From Romboutsia lituseburensis DSM 797 (GTDB lineage Bacteria; Bacillota; Clostridia; Peptostreptococcales; Peptostreptococcaceae), in assembly GCF_900103615.1 (NCBI RefSeq), contig NZ_FNGW01000002.1:310001-374000 (forward strand): DNA of 64,000 bases, in the 5' to 3' direction. A program made the position numbers and the translations under genes. Positions 34,142 through 43,456 of this stretch are shown here, piece by piece; within the stretch, counting starts at the first letter, position 1, and each line of letters opens with the position of its first letter. The notes under the pieces are model-generated. The model was not told the DNA's origin, did no database searches, and saw only the letters and a program-made list of their open reading frames with translations.

Positions 34142-34903
34142 TTAAATCCCCCCCATTGTTAAATATAAATGTATTACTGCTCCAGTACCTACAGCAATCG
34201 ATACTGCTACTAAAAATGCCTCTGCAGCCTTAGTAAGACCGGATATTAGTTGACCTTCTATTATATCCCTTATAGAATTAGTTAGTGCAAGTCCTGGTAC
34301 TAGTAACATTATACATCCAGCTATTAATTTATCAATCTCTTTAATTATTCCTATCTTTAAAAGTAATATAGAAAAAATAGCTATAACTGAACCGCATATA
34401 CTATTTATAAAAAATTCATTTAATGATGACTTACTTAAACTCGTAAAAATTAATTTAGTTATAATTCCGACTAAAAAAGAAACTATAATAGCATTTATCT
34501 CTCCACCAAATAGCATTGTAAAAGCTGACGAAGCAATCCCAGATGCCACTAATATTTTTTCTGTATCATAACTATCATCAATACATATTTTTTCTAATTC
34601 TTTCTCACATTCCTCAATAGACAAATTTTCCATACTAATCTTTCTAGATAAAGAATTTATATTATGGACCCTATTTAAATTTACACCTCTTGATTTTATT
34701 CTTTTTACTATAGAATGAATTTTTCCTTCAATAAATACAGAAACCATTACTGCTGTCGGTGTTGCAAAAACATCTACATCATCAACATTAAATGCTTGAC
34801 ATATTCTTGATATAGTTTCTTCAACTCTATACGTTTCTCCACCGCTTTGTAGCATTGCTCTTCCTGCATTAGAGGAAAAATTGAGAACTCTATTAATATC
34901 CAT
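34142..34903 (-). CDS. threonine/serine exporter family, large subunit (ThrE N-half, DUF1212)
   Basis: A 253-residue protein. The soluble N-terminal region has the typical GRAMLQSGGETYRVEETISR and VFATPTAVMVSV; the C-terminal 130 residues hold about five membrane helices with LVPGLALTNSIRDIIEG. This is the DUF1212 half of ThrE. The stop of this gene and the ATG of the small subunit are adjacent, so stoichiometric expression is expected. Confidence 0.9.
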   Translation of the reverse strand: MDINRVLNFSSNAGRAMLQSGGETYRVEETISRICQAFNVDDVDVFATPTAVMVSVFIEGKIHSIVKRIKSRGVNLNRVHNINSLSRKISMENLSIEECEKELEKICIDDSYDTEKILVASGIASSAFTMLFGGEINAIIVSFLVGIITKLIFTSLSKSSLNEFFINSICGSVIAIFSILLLKIGIIKEIDKLIAGCIMLLVPGLALTNSIRDIIEGQLISGLTKAAEAFLVAVSIAVGTGAVIHLYLTMGGI

Positions 34904-35210
34904 AAAATCTCCCCCCTATCACCTAACGATAAACTCATTATAACATATGAAATTTACATATTTTATACATTTTTTCCCTAAATATATACATATAAAACTA
35001 TAACTTTCTTTAAAAAAGCCTTTTCCACCTTATGTTTTATTATATATTGTGTATATATTTATTTTATGTTTTTTAATTTATTTTTTTAACTTTTTTATGC
35101 AAAGTTCTAATATTTATAATTTTCTAATAACACGGACAATTTTTATTTATTTATAAAAAACATTTAACTTTAAATCTTAAAATTAAATTTAATTTTATAA
35201 ATTAAGTAAA
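34904..35210. other. intergenic spacer without recognised gene
   Basis: About 300 very AT-rich bases, between the thrE pair start and the terminator of degV. It must hold the thrE promoter. No RNA motif recognised. Confidence 0.5.
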
Positions 35211-35254
35211 ATAAAAACTGCTTTATATGAATTTCATATAAAGCAGTTTTTATT
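35211..35254 (-). terminator. Rho-independent terminator of degV
   Basis: Eighteen-base stem AAAACTGCTTTATATGAA with its complement, followed by T-rich DNA, directly after the degV stop. Confidence 0.8.
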
Positions 35255-36103
35255 TTACTTATCTACACATCCTATACCTAATACTCCTGGTCCTGAGTGA
35301 GCACAAATACAACTTCCCATACTCACTTCTAAGCAATCTATATTCTTGAATTCTTCAATTAATCGCTTCTTAAACACTTCTAAGTCTGATTTATTATCTC
35401 CACATCCAATTATAACACACTTGTTGCTAAGATCCTCACCGTGTTGATCTTTTAAAATCTCTATAATTTTACCTATTACTTGTTTTTTACCTCTAACTTG
35501 AGATATAGGCTTTACCAAACCATCATCTATACATAAGATAGGTTTTATGTTTAGCATATTGCCTATAGTAGCTTTTGCTAATGATATTCTGCCACCTTTT
35601 TGTAAATATTCTAACGTCTCAACAGTAAACAAAACAGACGAATTTTTTTTAGTATTATTTAAATGGTTTAATATCTCATCTATGCACTTTCCTTCTTGTG
35701 CTAATTTTGCTGCGGATATTACCATACATCCACATCCTAATGATAATGACAATGTATCGAATGTTACTACTACACCATCCTCAATATCATTCTTAGCCAT
35801 TACTGCACTTTGATATGTTCCTGAAGCATTAGATGATCCACCTATATATAAAACTTCATAACCTTGCTTTATATGTTTTTCAAATTCTTCTTTAAACTTT
35901 ATATACGTTACTTGTGACGTTTTCGGAAGCTTATCATTATCTCTAAGCATTTTATAAAATTCATCTTTATTTATATCTACGCCATCTATATATTCTTTTC
36001 CATCAAATATAACACTTAACGGAACTATTGATATATTGTACTTTTCTATATATTCTGATGGTATATCAGATAAACTATCACACACTATTTTTATATTGCT
36101 CAT
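35255..36103 (-). CDS. DegV family fatty-acid-binding protein
   Basis: A 282-residue protein. IVCDSLSDIPSEYIEKYNI, the loop LPKTSQVT, GGSSNASGTYQSA and EYLQKGGRISLAKATIG are diagnostic of DegV. Members bind a fatty acid between two domains and, as FakB, present it to the kinase FakA; no fakA is nearby. The ATG at 36103 follows GGAGG; an ATG five codons earlier contains that site. Monocistronic. Confidence 0.9.
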   Translation of the reverse strand: MSNIKIVCDSLSDIPSEYIEKYNISIVPLSVIFDGKEYIDGVDINKDEFYKMLRDNDKLPKTSQVTYIKFKEEFEKHIKQGYEVLYIGGSSNASGTYQSAVMAKNDIEDGVVVTFDTLSLSLGCGCMVISAAKLAQEGKCIDEILNHLNNTKKNSSVLFTVETLEYLQKGGRISLAKATIGNMLNIKPILCIDDGLVKPISQVRGKKQVIGKIIEILKDQHGEDLSNKCVIIGCGDNKSDLEVFKKRLIEEFKNIDCLEVSMGSCICAHSGPGVLGIGCVDK

Positions 36104-36287
36104 TATATTTTCCTCCATATATGGTAACTTTCATCCTTCGATATTATTACCTGGTACTAAAACTTTATCATATTTTTTTAATATTTTCAATATATATTCT
36201 ATTTATAATAATAAATTAAATATTTTATTCAATTTGTACAATTAATTTTTTAAATCTCTATATACAAAATAAATTTATACGATAAAT

Positions 36288-36329
36288 AAGAAATGCTAAA
36301 AAATCATATGACTTCTTAGCATTTCTTTT
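36288..36329 (-). terminator. Rho-independent terminator
   Basis: Twelve-base stem AAGAAATGCTAA/TTAGCATTTCTT at the end of the small membrane protein gene. Confidence 0.65.
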
Positions 36330-36556
36330 CACTTCTTCTTCTTCTTTCTTTTATTATAATCAGGTCTTTTTGACTTTTGTGTCTTAGGAGGCCCTTGATT
36401 TTTATAAATATTTTTCGCCCCCTTAATCGCCATTCCTAGCCCAAACATTGCTGGTAATAAAAATAACTGCATTCGTTTTAAAAATATTAAACTTGCTCCA
36501 AAAACTAGTATTCCTAAAACACTTAACCATACATTAATTCTATACCATCTATCCAA
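36329..36556 (-). CDS. small membrane protein with basic tail
   Basis: A 75-residue protein: two hydrophobic helices (about 8-25 and 30-46) and a strongly basic tail ending RPDYNKRKKKKK. Unknown family. It lies 87 bases downstream of recQ on the same strand and may be cotranscribed with it. The tail probably faces the cytosol and may touch membrane lipid or nucleic acid; that is inference. Confidence 0.6.
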   Translation of the reverse strand: MDRWYRINVWLSVLGILVFGASLIFLKRMQLFLLPAMFGLGMAIKGAKNIYKNQGPPKTQKSKRPDYNKRKKKKK

Positions 36557-36643
36557 CTAAACGCCCCCACATATAAGTATTTTTATTTAATTTCTACATT
36601 TATATTTTATTACCTTTATTTATATACTTAAAATTTATGTATA

Positions 36644-39106
36644 TTATAAATATCGTTCTAAAATTATAGCTCTTATACTTTCGTATTTTATATAATCGGG
36701 CAATGCTTTTTTTATTGAGCTTATTTTATCATCTCCAAATTTATCAATTACATCTAATATAATTTTTTTTTCATCTTCAGTATAGAATTTTTTAGTGTCT
36801 ATATTAAATTTAATTATATTATTTTGCTTTAAATAGTCACACACATATCCTAATACAGTTGATGTAGATATTTCAATTTCGTCGCATACATCCTTAATTG
36901 TCATACCTTGATTTAATAAATCAAGTACAATTTCATCATTTTTTCTATTATCTCCATCAAGTATTAATTTAAGCCTTTTTTTATATTCCCATTTTGGTAC
37001 TATATTATTTTCTTCAATATATTCTTTTATTATATTTATAATATCTTCTCCGTACTTATCTATTTTTACTGGACCAATTCCACCTATATCTTTTAATTGT
37101 TCTTCATCTAATGGATACCTACCACTTATTTCTTTAAGAGTATTTGCACTTAATATCATATATGGTAATACGCCCTCAAGTTTAGAAACACTTAGCCTAA
37201 AACTTTTTAGCTTTTCATATAACTTTAAATCTGTGTTAACTTCAAAAAACTCATCATTTTTAATTTTAGTATCCACATCATTGCTTGCCTTTTCTTTTAA
37301 TAACTCGTTCTTATTTATATTTTTTTCGTCTATATAACTTTGTATAACTTTTTCAAATTGATGACCATATCTATCATATTTAATTTCTCCAACACCAGAT
37401 ATACTAAGCATTTCATCCTTACTAGTTGAATATATACTGGTCATATTTTTAAGTGTCGCATCTCCAAATACCATATATGGCGCTATATTACTTTGTCTTG
37501 CTATCTCACTTCTAAGCTCTACTAATCTTTCATACAATTCATTTTCTACATATCTAGATTTTGTAACTTTAGATTCTTTAAATTCAACTTTAATTTCTTT
37601 CTTTATTACCTTCATAGACTGTTCATTTAGTCTTATAGTAGGATAGCTTCCTCTTAGTCCTAAATTTTCTACAACTTCTAAAAATCCATGCGCGACTAAT
37701 GTATTTATAAATGTTTTTAAATCCTCAGTTGAATATTCCTTCATAATTCCGTATGTAGTAAGAGTATTAAATCCTTGCTCTATTACTTTTTTATTTTTAG
37801 ACCCTCTAAGTACATCTATAATCATAGTTGCACCAAATCCTCTTTTCATTCTTGCTATACAAGAGATTACTTTTTGAGCATCTAATGTTTTATCTACTAT
37901 TTCACCTTCATTTAAACAATTGCTACAGTTGTTACAATCATCTTTTTTCTCTTCTCCAAAATAATTTAATATACTTTTTCTATAGCATCCATTGCTATAA
38001 ACTAAATCTACCATTTGTTGAAGTTTTTTGTATTGAATTTTTTTTCTTTCAGGATTTTCTATTCCTACTTCAACTAAATATTTTTGTGTATGTATATCTC
38101 CTGGAGTAAATAACAATACACATTCACTAGGATCTCCATCTCTCCCAGCTCTCCCTATCTCTTGGTAGTAATTTTCTACACTTTGAGGCATATTGTAGTG
38201 TATTACCCATCTTATATTTGGTTTGTCTATCCCCATACCAAAAGCATTTGTCGCAACAATTATTTTTATATCATCATTTATAAATTTTTCTTGATTTTCT
38301 TTTCTAGCTTCATCATTTAATCCTGCGTGGTACTTAGATACAGAATAATTTCTTTTAAGTAAACCATCATATATACTATCAACCTCTTTTCTAGTTGCTG
38401 CATATATAATCCCACTTTCAACCTTATGGTTTTCTACATAATCCAATAGATATCTATTTTTAGATGATGATTTAACTATATTAATAGATAAATTTTCTCT
38501 ATCAAATCCTGTTATATAAATTGCAGGGTCCTCTAAACTTAATATATTCATAATATCATATCTTACTTCATCGCTTGCAGTTGCCGTAAATGCAGTTACT
38601 ATAGGCCTTTTATATAGGCTTTTTATAAAATTAGGTATCCTTTTATAGCTTTTTCTAAAATCATGACCCCAGCTTGATATACAATGAGCTTCATCTATTG
38701 CTACTTGTGCAATATTTTTATTTCTTATTAAATTTATAAACTCCAAGTTATCAAGTCTTTCAGGTGCTACATATATTAGTTTATATTTATTATTATCTAT
38801 ATTATCTAATATCTGGCTATACTCGCTATTTGAAAGCGAACTGTTTATAAGTTCGGCTTCTATTCCCATAGTTTTTAATGTATCTACTTGGTCTTTCATT
38901 AATGATATTAATGGAGAAATAACTATAGTTATTCCATCTAAACAAAGTGCTGGAATCTGATAACAAATAGATTTTCCTCCACCTGTAGGCATTATTGCTA
39001 ATACATCATTTTTATTAACTATAGAATTTATAATTTGTTCTTGTCCATTTCTAAAGCTTGTATATCCATAGTACTTATATAGTATCTCTAAAGGTTTTAC
39101 ATTCAT
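36644..39106 (-). CDS. recQ: RecQ-type ATP-dependent DNA helicase with two HRDC domains
   Basis: An 820-residue superfamily 2 helicase. The Walker A motif is TGGGKS (41-46), the DEAH box is in VAIDEAHCISSWGHDFR, and the second RecA lobe ends in QEIGRAGRDG. The RecQ C-terminal region has the zinc cysteines CYRKS...DDCNNCSNC and a winged helix. Two HRDC domains follow (about 520-600 and 645-715), where most bacterial RecQ have one, then a C-terminal helix-turn-helix of the HTH_40 type (about 730-815). It unwinds DNA 3'-5' in recombination and fork repair. Confidence 0.93.
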   Translation of the reverse strand: MNVKPLEILYKYYGYTSFRNGQEQIINSIVNKNDVLAIMPTGGGKSICYQIPALCLDGITIVISPLISLMKDQVDTLKTMGIEAELINSSLSNSEYSQILDNIDNNKYKLIYVAPERLDNLEFINLIRNKNIAQVAIDEAHCISSWGHDFRKSYKRIPNFIKSLYKRPIVTAFTATASDEVRYDIMNILSLEDPAIYITGFDRENLSINIVKSSSKNRYLLDYVENHKVESGIIYAATRKEVDSIYDGLLKRNYSVSKYHAGLNDEARKENQEKFINDDIKIIVATNAFGMGIDKPNIRWVIHYNMPQSVENYYQEIGRAGRDGDPSECVLLFTPGDIHTQKYLVEVGIENPERKKIQYKKLQQMVDLVYSNGCYRKSILNYFGEEKKDDCNNCSNCLNEGEIVDKTLDAQKVISCIARMKRGFGATMIIDVLRGSKNKKVIEQGFNTLTTYGIMKEYSTEDLKTFINTLVAHGFLEVVENLGLRGSYPTIRLNEQSMKVIKKEIKVEFKESKVTKSRYVENELYERLVELRSEIARQSNIAPYMVFGDATLKNMTSIYSTSKDEMLSISGVGEIKYDRYGHQFEKVIQSYIDEKNINKNELLKEKASNDVDTKIKNDEFFEVNTDLKLYEKLKSFRLSVSKLEGVLPYMILSANTLKEISGRYPLDEEQLKDIGGIGPVKIDKYGEDIINIIKEYIEENNIVPKWEYKKRLKLILDGDNRKNDEIVLDLLNQGMTIKDVCDEIEISTSTVLGYVCDYLKQNNIIKFNIDTKKFYTEDEKKIILDVIDKFGDDKISSIKKALPDYIKYESIRAIILERYL

Positions 39107-39404
39107 CTATACTCTCCTTAAAATCTTTATTCTATGTAATTATAATCATGTTTATATTTTATAATTCACTGTTTGTCTATGTTATCACAGTTCATTTTTA
39201 ATCTTATACTTACTAATATTCAATTTTATCATAAATTTTGCTTTTTAAAAATTTTTATCTATATTAATGAAAAAATACATTGTTTTTATTTATATGTAAA
39301 CAAGTAACTATAATAATTTTTAATTTTACACATTTTATTTTTTATATTCAAATATATAATAACATCTATAAATCTATGAGCTATCGTACACATAGGAGGC
39401 TATT
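39107..39404. other. divergent intergenic spacer
   Basis: About 300 AT-rich bases between recQ and the orphan gene at 39.4 kb. I could not assign either promoter and see no RNA element. Confidence 0.45.
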
Positions 39405-39818
39405 ATGAGTTCTAAGAATATATATGGTTTAACTCAAGAAAAATATAATTTAATAAAAAAATATTCACTTACATTAAATGATGATTTGATTTGGGAGTTT
39501 CATCATGATAAATATCATACAATAAAATATTTTACTAATAAATTCGCTATAAAGCATTCTACACTAGCTCTTTTATTTAATATTCATAGATTGTGTTATG
39601 CAAAAATAAAATATTTTGAGAAAAACTTCGATAAATTTAAGCCTTATAAGTATGACTATAAAGTTGGATTTCATGAGTGCGAGCTATTTGACATGGAGTT
39701 TATACTACATAAACCTAGCAATATAATTATTGACTTAAGAAACCTTCAATCTATAAAAGATATAGATGAGTTTAAGCGATTTTGTAACTACCTAGAAACA
39801 TTTGAAGGCTCTCATTAA
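39405..39818 (+). CDS. hypothetical protein (137 residues)
   Basis: A soluble 137-residue protein with a clear CATAGGAGGC ribosome-binding site. It is rich in Lys, Tyr, Phe and His (DDLIWEFHHDKYHTIKYF; GFHECELFDMEF). No signal peptide, membrane helix or recognised family. The last codons overlap a terminator hairpin. Monocistronic, convergent with the alanine symporter. Confidence 0.6.
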   Translation: MSSKNIYGLTQEKYNLIKKYSLTLNDDLIWEFHHDKYHTIKYFTNKFAIKHSTLALLFNIHRLCYAKIKYFEKNFDKFKPYKYDYKVGFHECELFDMEFILHKPSNIIIDLRNLQSIKDIDEFKRFCNYLETFEGSH

Positions 39819-39833
39819 ATGAGAGCCTTCAAA
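39801..39833. terminator. bidirectional terminator overlapping a stop codon
   Basis: GC-rich stem TTTGAAGGCTCTCATT with its complement spans the stop of the plus-strand gene; it can serve both convergent genes. Its T tract is short. Confidence 0.65.
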
Positions 39834-39843
39834 CATAATTATT

Positions 39844-41271
39844 CTATCCTATTTTTGTGTTATCTTCTTTTCCGTTCCAACATTCAACATTTTCCAAACC
39901 AGGTACTTTACTTGCATCAAATACAGGGTCTTTTATACCATTTTTCTTTTGTAATGTATAGTCTTCTAGTGCTATAAATGCATATTTACCTAATAAGGCT
40001 ATTGCTATTAAGTTTATTATCGCCATAAGCCCCATAAATACATCTGCTAAATTCCATACAATTTGTACTTTAGCTACAGATCCAAATAATACCATACATA
40101 CAACTAGTGCTCTAAATATATTTAATACTGTTTTGTTTAGCTTAATAAATTCCATATTTGATTGACCATAGTAATAATTACCTACTATAGAACTAAATGC
40201 AAATAAGAATATACAAACTGCTATAAATATATTTCCTATCGGACCTATATGAGCTGTTAAAGCTGCTTGAGTTAATTCTATTCCTGTTAATCCAGTTTCC
40301 ATATACGTAGGGTATAAAAGAATTATAAATGCAGTACAGCTACATATAACTATAGTATCTGTAAATACACCTAAAGACTGAATTAAACCTTGTTTTACAG
40401 GATGAGATGTATCTGCTGTTGCTGCTGCATTAGGAGCTGAACCCATACCAGCTTCATTTGAGAATAAACCTCTTTTAATACCTGTTAACATCATTCCACC
40501 CATAGTACCCATTGCAACTTCTCTAATTCCAAATGCACTTTCAAATATTAGCTTAAATACTCCAGGTAATTGAGTTATATTAGTTGCTATTATAAATAGT
40601 GCAATTAATATATATAATCCTGCAAGAATTGGAACTATTACTTCAGAAACTTTTGCCACTCTATGAACGCCACCAAATATAACAAGTGCTGTTAAAACTG
40701 CTAGTATTAGACCCATCATTAGATTACTTATACCAAATGCATTACTAAATGCAGCAGAAACTGTATTAGCTTGAACTGCGTTAAATACAAATCCATAACA
40801 TATTGTTATTAATATCGCAAAAGTAATTCCCATCCATCTTTTATTCAAACCTTGCTCCATGTAGTATGCAGGTCCACCTCTGTATCCATCTTTATCTTTA
40901 ACTTTAAATATTTGTGCCAGAGTACTTTCAACAAAGCTTGATGCCGACCCTATAATAGCTATTAGCCACATCCAAAAAATTGCCCCTGGCCCTCCACCTA
41001 CGATAGCTATAGCTATACCAGCTATATTACCAGTTCCAACTCTTGATGCTGTACTTATACAGAAAGCTTGGAAAGATGAAACTTTTCCTTCTGTTTTATT
41101 GTCCTTTGACGCTCCATCTCCTAAAAGTCTGAACATCTCTTTAAAATATCTAAATTGTACAAATTTTGTTTTAAATGTAAAATACAATCCTAATGTTATT
41201 AACATCGCTATTAATATATACGACCATAAAAAAGTATTTATACTGTCTATCATTTTTAATAATATTTCCAT
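39844..41271 (-). CDS. sodium:alanine/glycine symporter (AGCS family)
   Basis: A 475-residue membrane protein with about 11 helices. The AGCS marks are present: GTGNIAGIAIAIVGGGPGAIFWMW, YRGGPAYYMEQGLN, KRGLFSNEAGMGSAPNAAA and SSIVGNYYYG (each shortened where long). It takes up alanine or glycine with Na+. The ATG at 41271 follows GGAGGAG; an ATG six codons upstream contains that site. The spacer upstream has no glycine riboswitch. Confidence 0.9.
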   Translation of the reverse strand: MEILLKMIDSINTFLWSYILIAMLITLGLYFTFKTKFVQFRYFKEMFRLLGDGASKDNKTEGKVSSFQAFCISTASRVGTGNIAGIAIAIVGGGPGAIFWMWLIAIIGSASSFVESTLAQIFKVKDKDGYRGGPAYYMEQGLNKRWMGITFAILITICYGFVFNAVQANTVSAAFSNAFGISNLMMGLILAVLTALVIFGGVHRVAKVSEVIVPILAGLYILIALFIIATNITQLPGVFKLIFESAFGIREVAMGTMGGMMLTGIKRGLFSNEAGMGSAPNAAATADTSHPVKQGLIQSLGVFTDTIVICSCTAFIILLYPTYMETGLTGIELTQAALTAHIGPIGNIFIAVCIFLFAFSSIVGNYYYGQSNMEFIKLNKTVLNIFRALVVCMVLFGSVAKVQIVWNLADVFMGLMAIINLIAIALLGKYAFIALEDYTLQKKNGIKDPVFDASKVPGLENVECWNGKEDNTKIG

Positions 41272-41687
41272 GTTTAACTCCTCCTCCATTTTAATTAAAA
41301 TTCTAACGAAAAATTTTTATTTATTTTTTCAAATAATTGATTAATTAGTATATTGAAAATTGTATTAACTTATTTTTCATTATAAAGCTTATTTGAATCT
41401 TTTTCAATAGTAAAAATGAATAATTTTTTTTTAATATTTCATTTTTTTATTTTTCCATTCTATTTAGACATATTTAAAATCGTTATCTATCAACGTTCAT
41501 TTTTTATTTCCACTATATTTTTTTTTGAAATTTTGCATAATAAGTTTATTTTTTAATCATGCTATGTTTCAATGATTTAAATTTTAATTAGTAATTTTTC
41601 TAACTTTTTCTTTTGCTTTAATTGCAAATAATACGAAAAAGTACTATTATTTACTTATTGAACAAATTAAATAGGGGGGAGATTTTA
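41272..41687. other. divergent intergenic spacer
   Basis: About 415 extremely AT-rich bases between two membrane transporter genes. No RNA motif or small gene recognised. A frame upstream of 41688 is open back to 41622 but has no ribosome-binding site. Confidence 0.5.
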
Positions 41688-42953
41688 ATGGGGACTAAGC
41701 AAATATTAGCTATTTTAATATTTTTACTAGTTATGATAGCTATTATTTCAGAAAAAATTAACCGCTGTGTTGCAGCTTTATGCGGTGCACTTCTTATGAT
41801 TTTATTTAATATACTTCCTTTAGAAGTAAGCTTACATCATGTTGATTTTAATACAATAGGTGTGTTAATAGGTATGATGATTTTTGTTTCTGTAGTAAAA
41901 AATTCAGGACTATTTGAGTATATAGCCATATATACTGCTAAAAAAGCTAAAGGTGATCCTTGGAAAATAATGATCAGCTTCGTAGTTATAACCGCAATTT
42001 TATCTGCAGTTTTAGATAACGTTACCACTGTGCTATTAATAGGACCAATGACTATAGTCATAACTCAAATTTTAGATATTAATCCTGTTCCATTTTTAAT
42101 AACTCAAATTTTGGCATCTAACATAGGTGGGACAGCAACTTTAATAGGTGATCCACCTAATATTATGATTGGTAGTGCTGCAAACCTTAGCTTTATGGAT
42201 TTTGTAGTTAATTTAGGACCAATAGTTGCTGTATTATTAGTAATTTTAATAATATGTTTTAAATATATATATAAAAACAGCCTTATAGTCGATGCTGAAA
42301 ACAAAGGAGCTATATTAAAGCTTGATGAGCATAAAGCTATAAAAGATAGATCACTTTTAATAAAGAGCTTGATTGTAATGTTTTTTATTTTACTAGGATT
42401 TAGCTTACATAATGTAATTCATATAGACTCTAGTATTGTTGCTCTTACTGGTGCAACTGTAATGCTTTTAATTGGTAAACAAGATATTGATGATATCTTA
42501 GCAAGTATTGAGTGGTCTACGATAATATTTTTTACAGGATTATTTGTAATTGTAGGTGGGCTTCAAGAAGTAGGTATTATAAACCAACTAGCTACATTTA
42601 TAATATCTGCAACATCTGGTCATCCAGTATTTACAATGCTTATAATACTTTGGCTATCAGCTATAGTTTCTTCATTCTTAGATAACATCCCTTTTGTCGC
42701 AACATTAATACCACTTATTTTAACAATGGAAACGCAAGGAATTGATGTAATGCCTCTTTGGTGGGCAACATCTCTAGGTGCATGTTTAGGAGGTAATGGT
42801 ACTTTAATAGGAGCTTCTGCTAATATAGTTTTAGCTAACGTAGGGCAAAAGCATGCTCATCCAATTACATTTAAAAATTATTTTAAAATTGGATTTCCTA
42901 TCATGATTTTGACAATAATAATATCTACATTATATTTACTTATAAGATTTTAA
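41688..42953 (+). CDS. ArsB/NhaD-type (ion transporter superfamily) membrane protein
   Basis: A 421-residue protein with about 11-12 helices of the ion transporter superfamily. Both halves carry family loops: VLDNVTTVLLIGPMT and SNIGGTATLIGDPPNIMIG in the first, SSFLDNIPFVATLIPL and GACLGGNGTLIGASANIV in the second. Relatives include Na+/H+ antiporter NhaD, ArsB arsenite exporters and the P-protein; the GDPPN and GNGTLIG loops fit the NhaD/P-protein group. No ars genes are nearby, so a cation antiporter is favoured. The ATG at 41688 follows GGGGGGAG. Confidence 0.85.
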   Translation: MGTKQILAILIFLLVMIAIISEKINRCVAALCGALLMILFNILPLEVSLHHVDFNTIGVLIGMMIFVSVVKNSGLFEYIAIYTAKKAKGDPWKIMISFVVITAILSAVLDNVTTVLLIGPMTIVITQILDINPVPFLITQILASNIGGTATLIGDPPNIMIGSAANLSFMDFVVNLGPIVAVLLVILIICFKYIYKNSLIVDAENKGAILKLDEHKAIKDRSLLIKSLIVMFFILLGFSLHNVIHIDSSIVALTGATVMLLIGKQDIDDILASIEWSTIIFFTGLFVIVGGLQEVGIINQLATFIISATSGHPVFTMLIILWLSAIVSSFLDNIPFVATLIPLILTMETQGIDVMPLWWATSLGACLGGNGTLIGASANIVLANVGQKHAHPITFKNYFKIGFPIMILTIIISTLYLLIRF

Positions 42954-42975
42954 TTTTTTAGAAGGGTGATGTTTT

Positions 42976-43431
42976 ATGAATGTAAATAGTGCTCAAGGTG
43001 ATGCTATAGAAACTTTATTACGTCAAATGGGAGCTTATGACATAGTTAAAGTTAGAGGATTACTATACTTTATGAAATTTAAATTAAATGATAAATTTGA
43101 AATTTCTTATTCTTATAATATAAATGCTAAAAAGCAATATTTTTTGCAACGTATTAAACCTTATCCAATTCCTCAAGGTGTTTTCTCAGATGAATACGAG
43201 GTAGTATCATTTATAACTAAAGATTTAAAAAAATTTAATAACGCTATGAATAGTAGTAATTTTAGTTTATTTTTAGATGTAACTAAAAAAGTAAATTCTA
43301 TAACATCAAAAATGGAAGATTTATTTTTAAATTATAATGTAGATAAAAATGAATTTTTAAGACTTAATAAAGAACTTGATGATATAGTAAATGAAATTAA
43401 TTTTTCTAAAGATAAATCAAAAAGACTCTAG
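42976..43431 (+). CDS. hypothetical protein cotranscribed with the NhaD-like transporter
   Basis: A 151-residue soluble protein starting 22 bases after the transporter stop behind AAGGGTGAT. N-terminal strands (IVKVRGLLYFMKFKLNDKFE, ISYSYNINAKKQYFLQ) suggest an alpha/beta fold and the C-terminal half is helical (VNSITSKMEDLFLNY). No recognised family. A regulatory or accessory role for the transporter is only inferred from the operon. Confidence 0.6.
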   Translation: MNVNSAQGDAIETLLRQMGAYDIVKVRGLLYFMKFKLNDKFEISYSYNINAKKQYFLQRIKPYPIPQGVFSDEYEVVSFITKDLKKFNNAMNSSNFSLFLDVTKKVNSITSKMEDLFLNYNVDKNEFLRLNKELDDIVNEINFSKDKSKRL

Positions 43432-43456
43432 TAATCACTAGAGCCTTTTTGTTTTT
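43420..43456. terminator. terminator between convergent genes
   Basis: Stem AAAAG.CTCTAG/CTAGAG.CTTTTT, overlapping the stop of the plus-strand gene, with T runs on both sides. Confidence 0.75.

Noticed and set aside
41272-41687. Glycine riboswitch before the alanine/glycine symporter
   Set aside because: No tandem GGAGAG...CCGAAGGGG cores; the spacer is nearly pure A+T.
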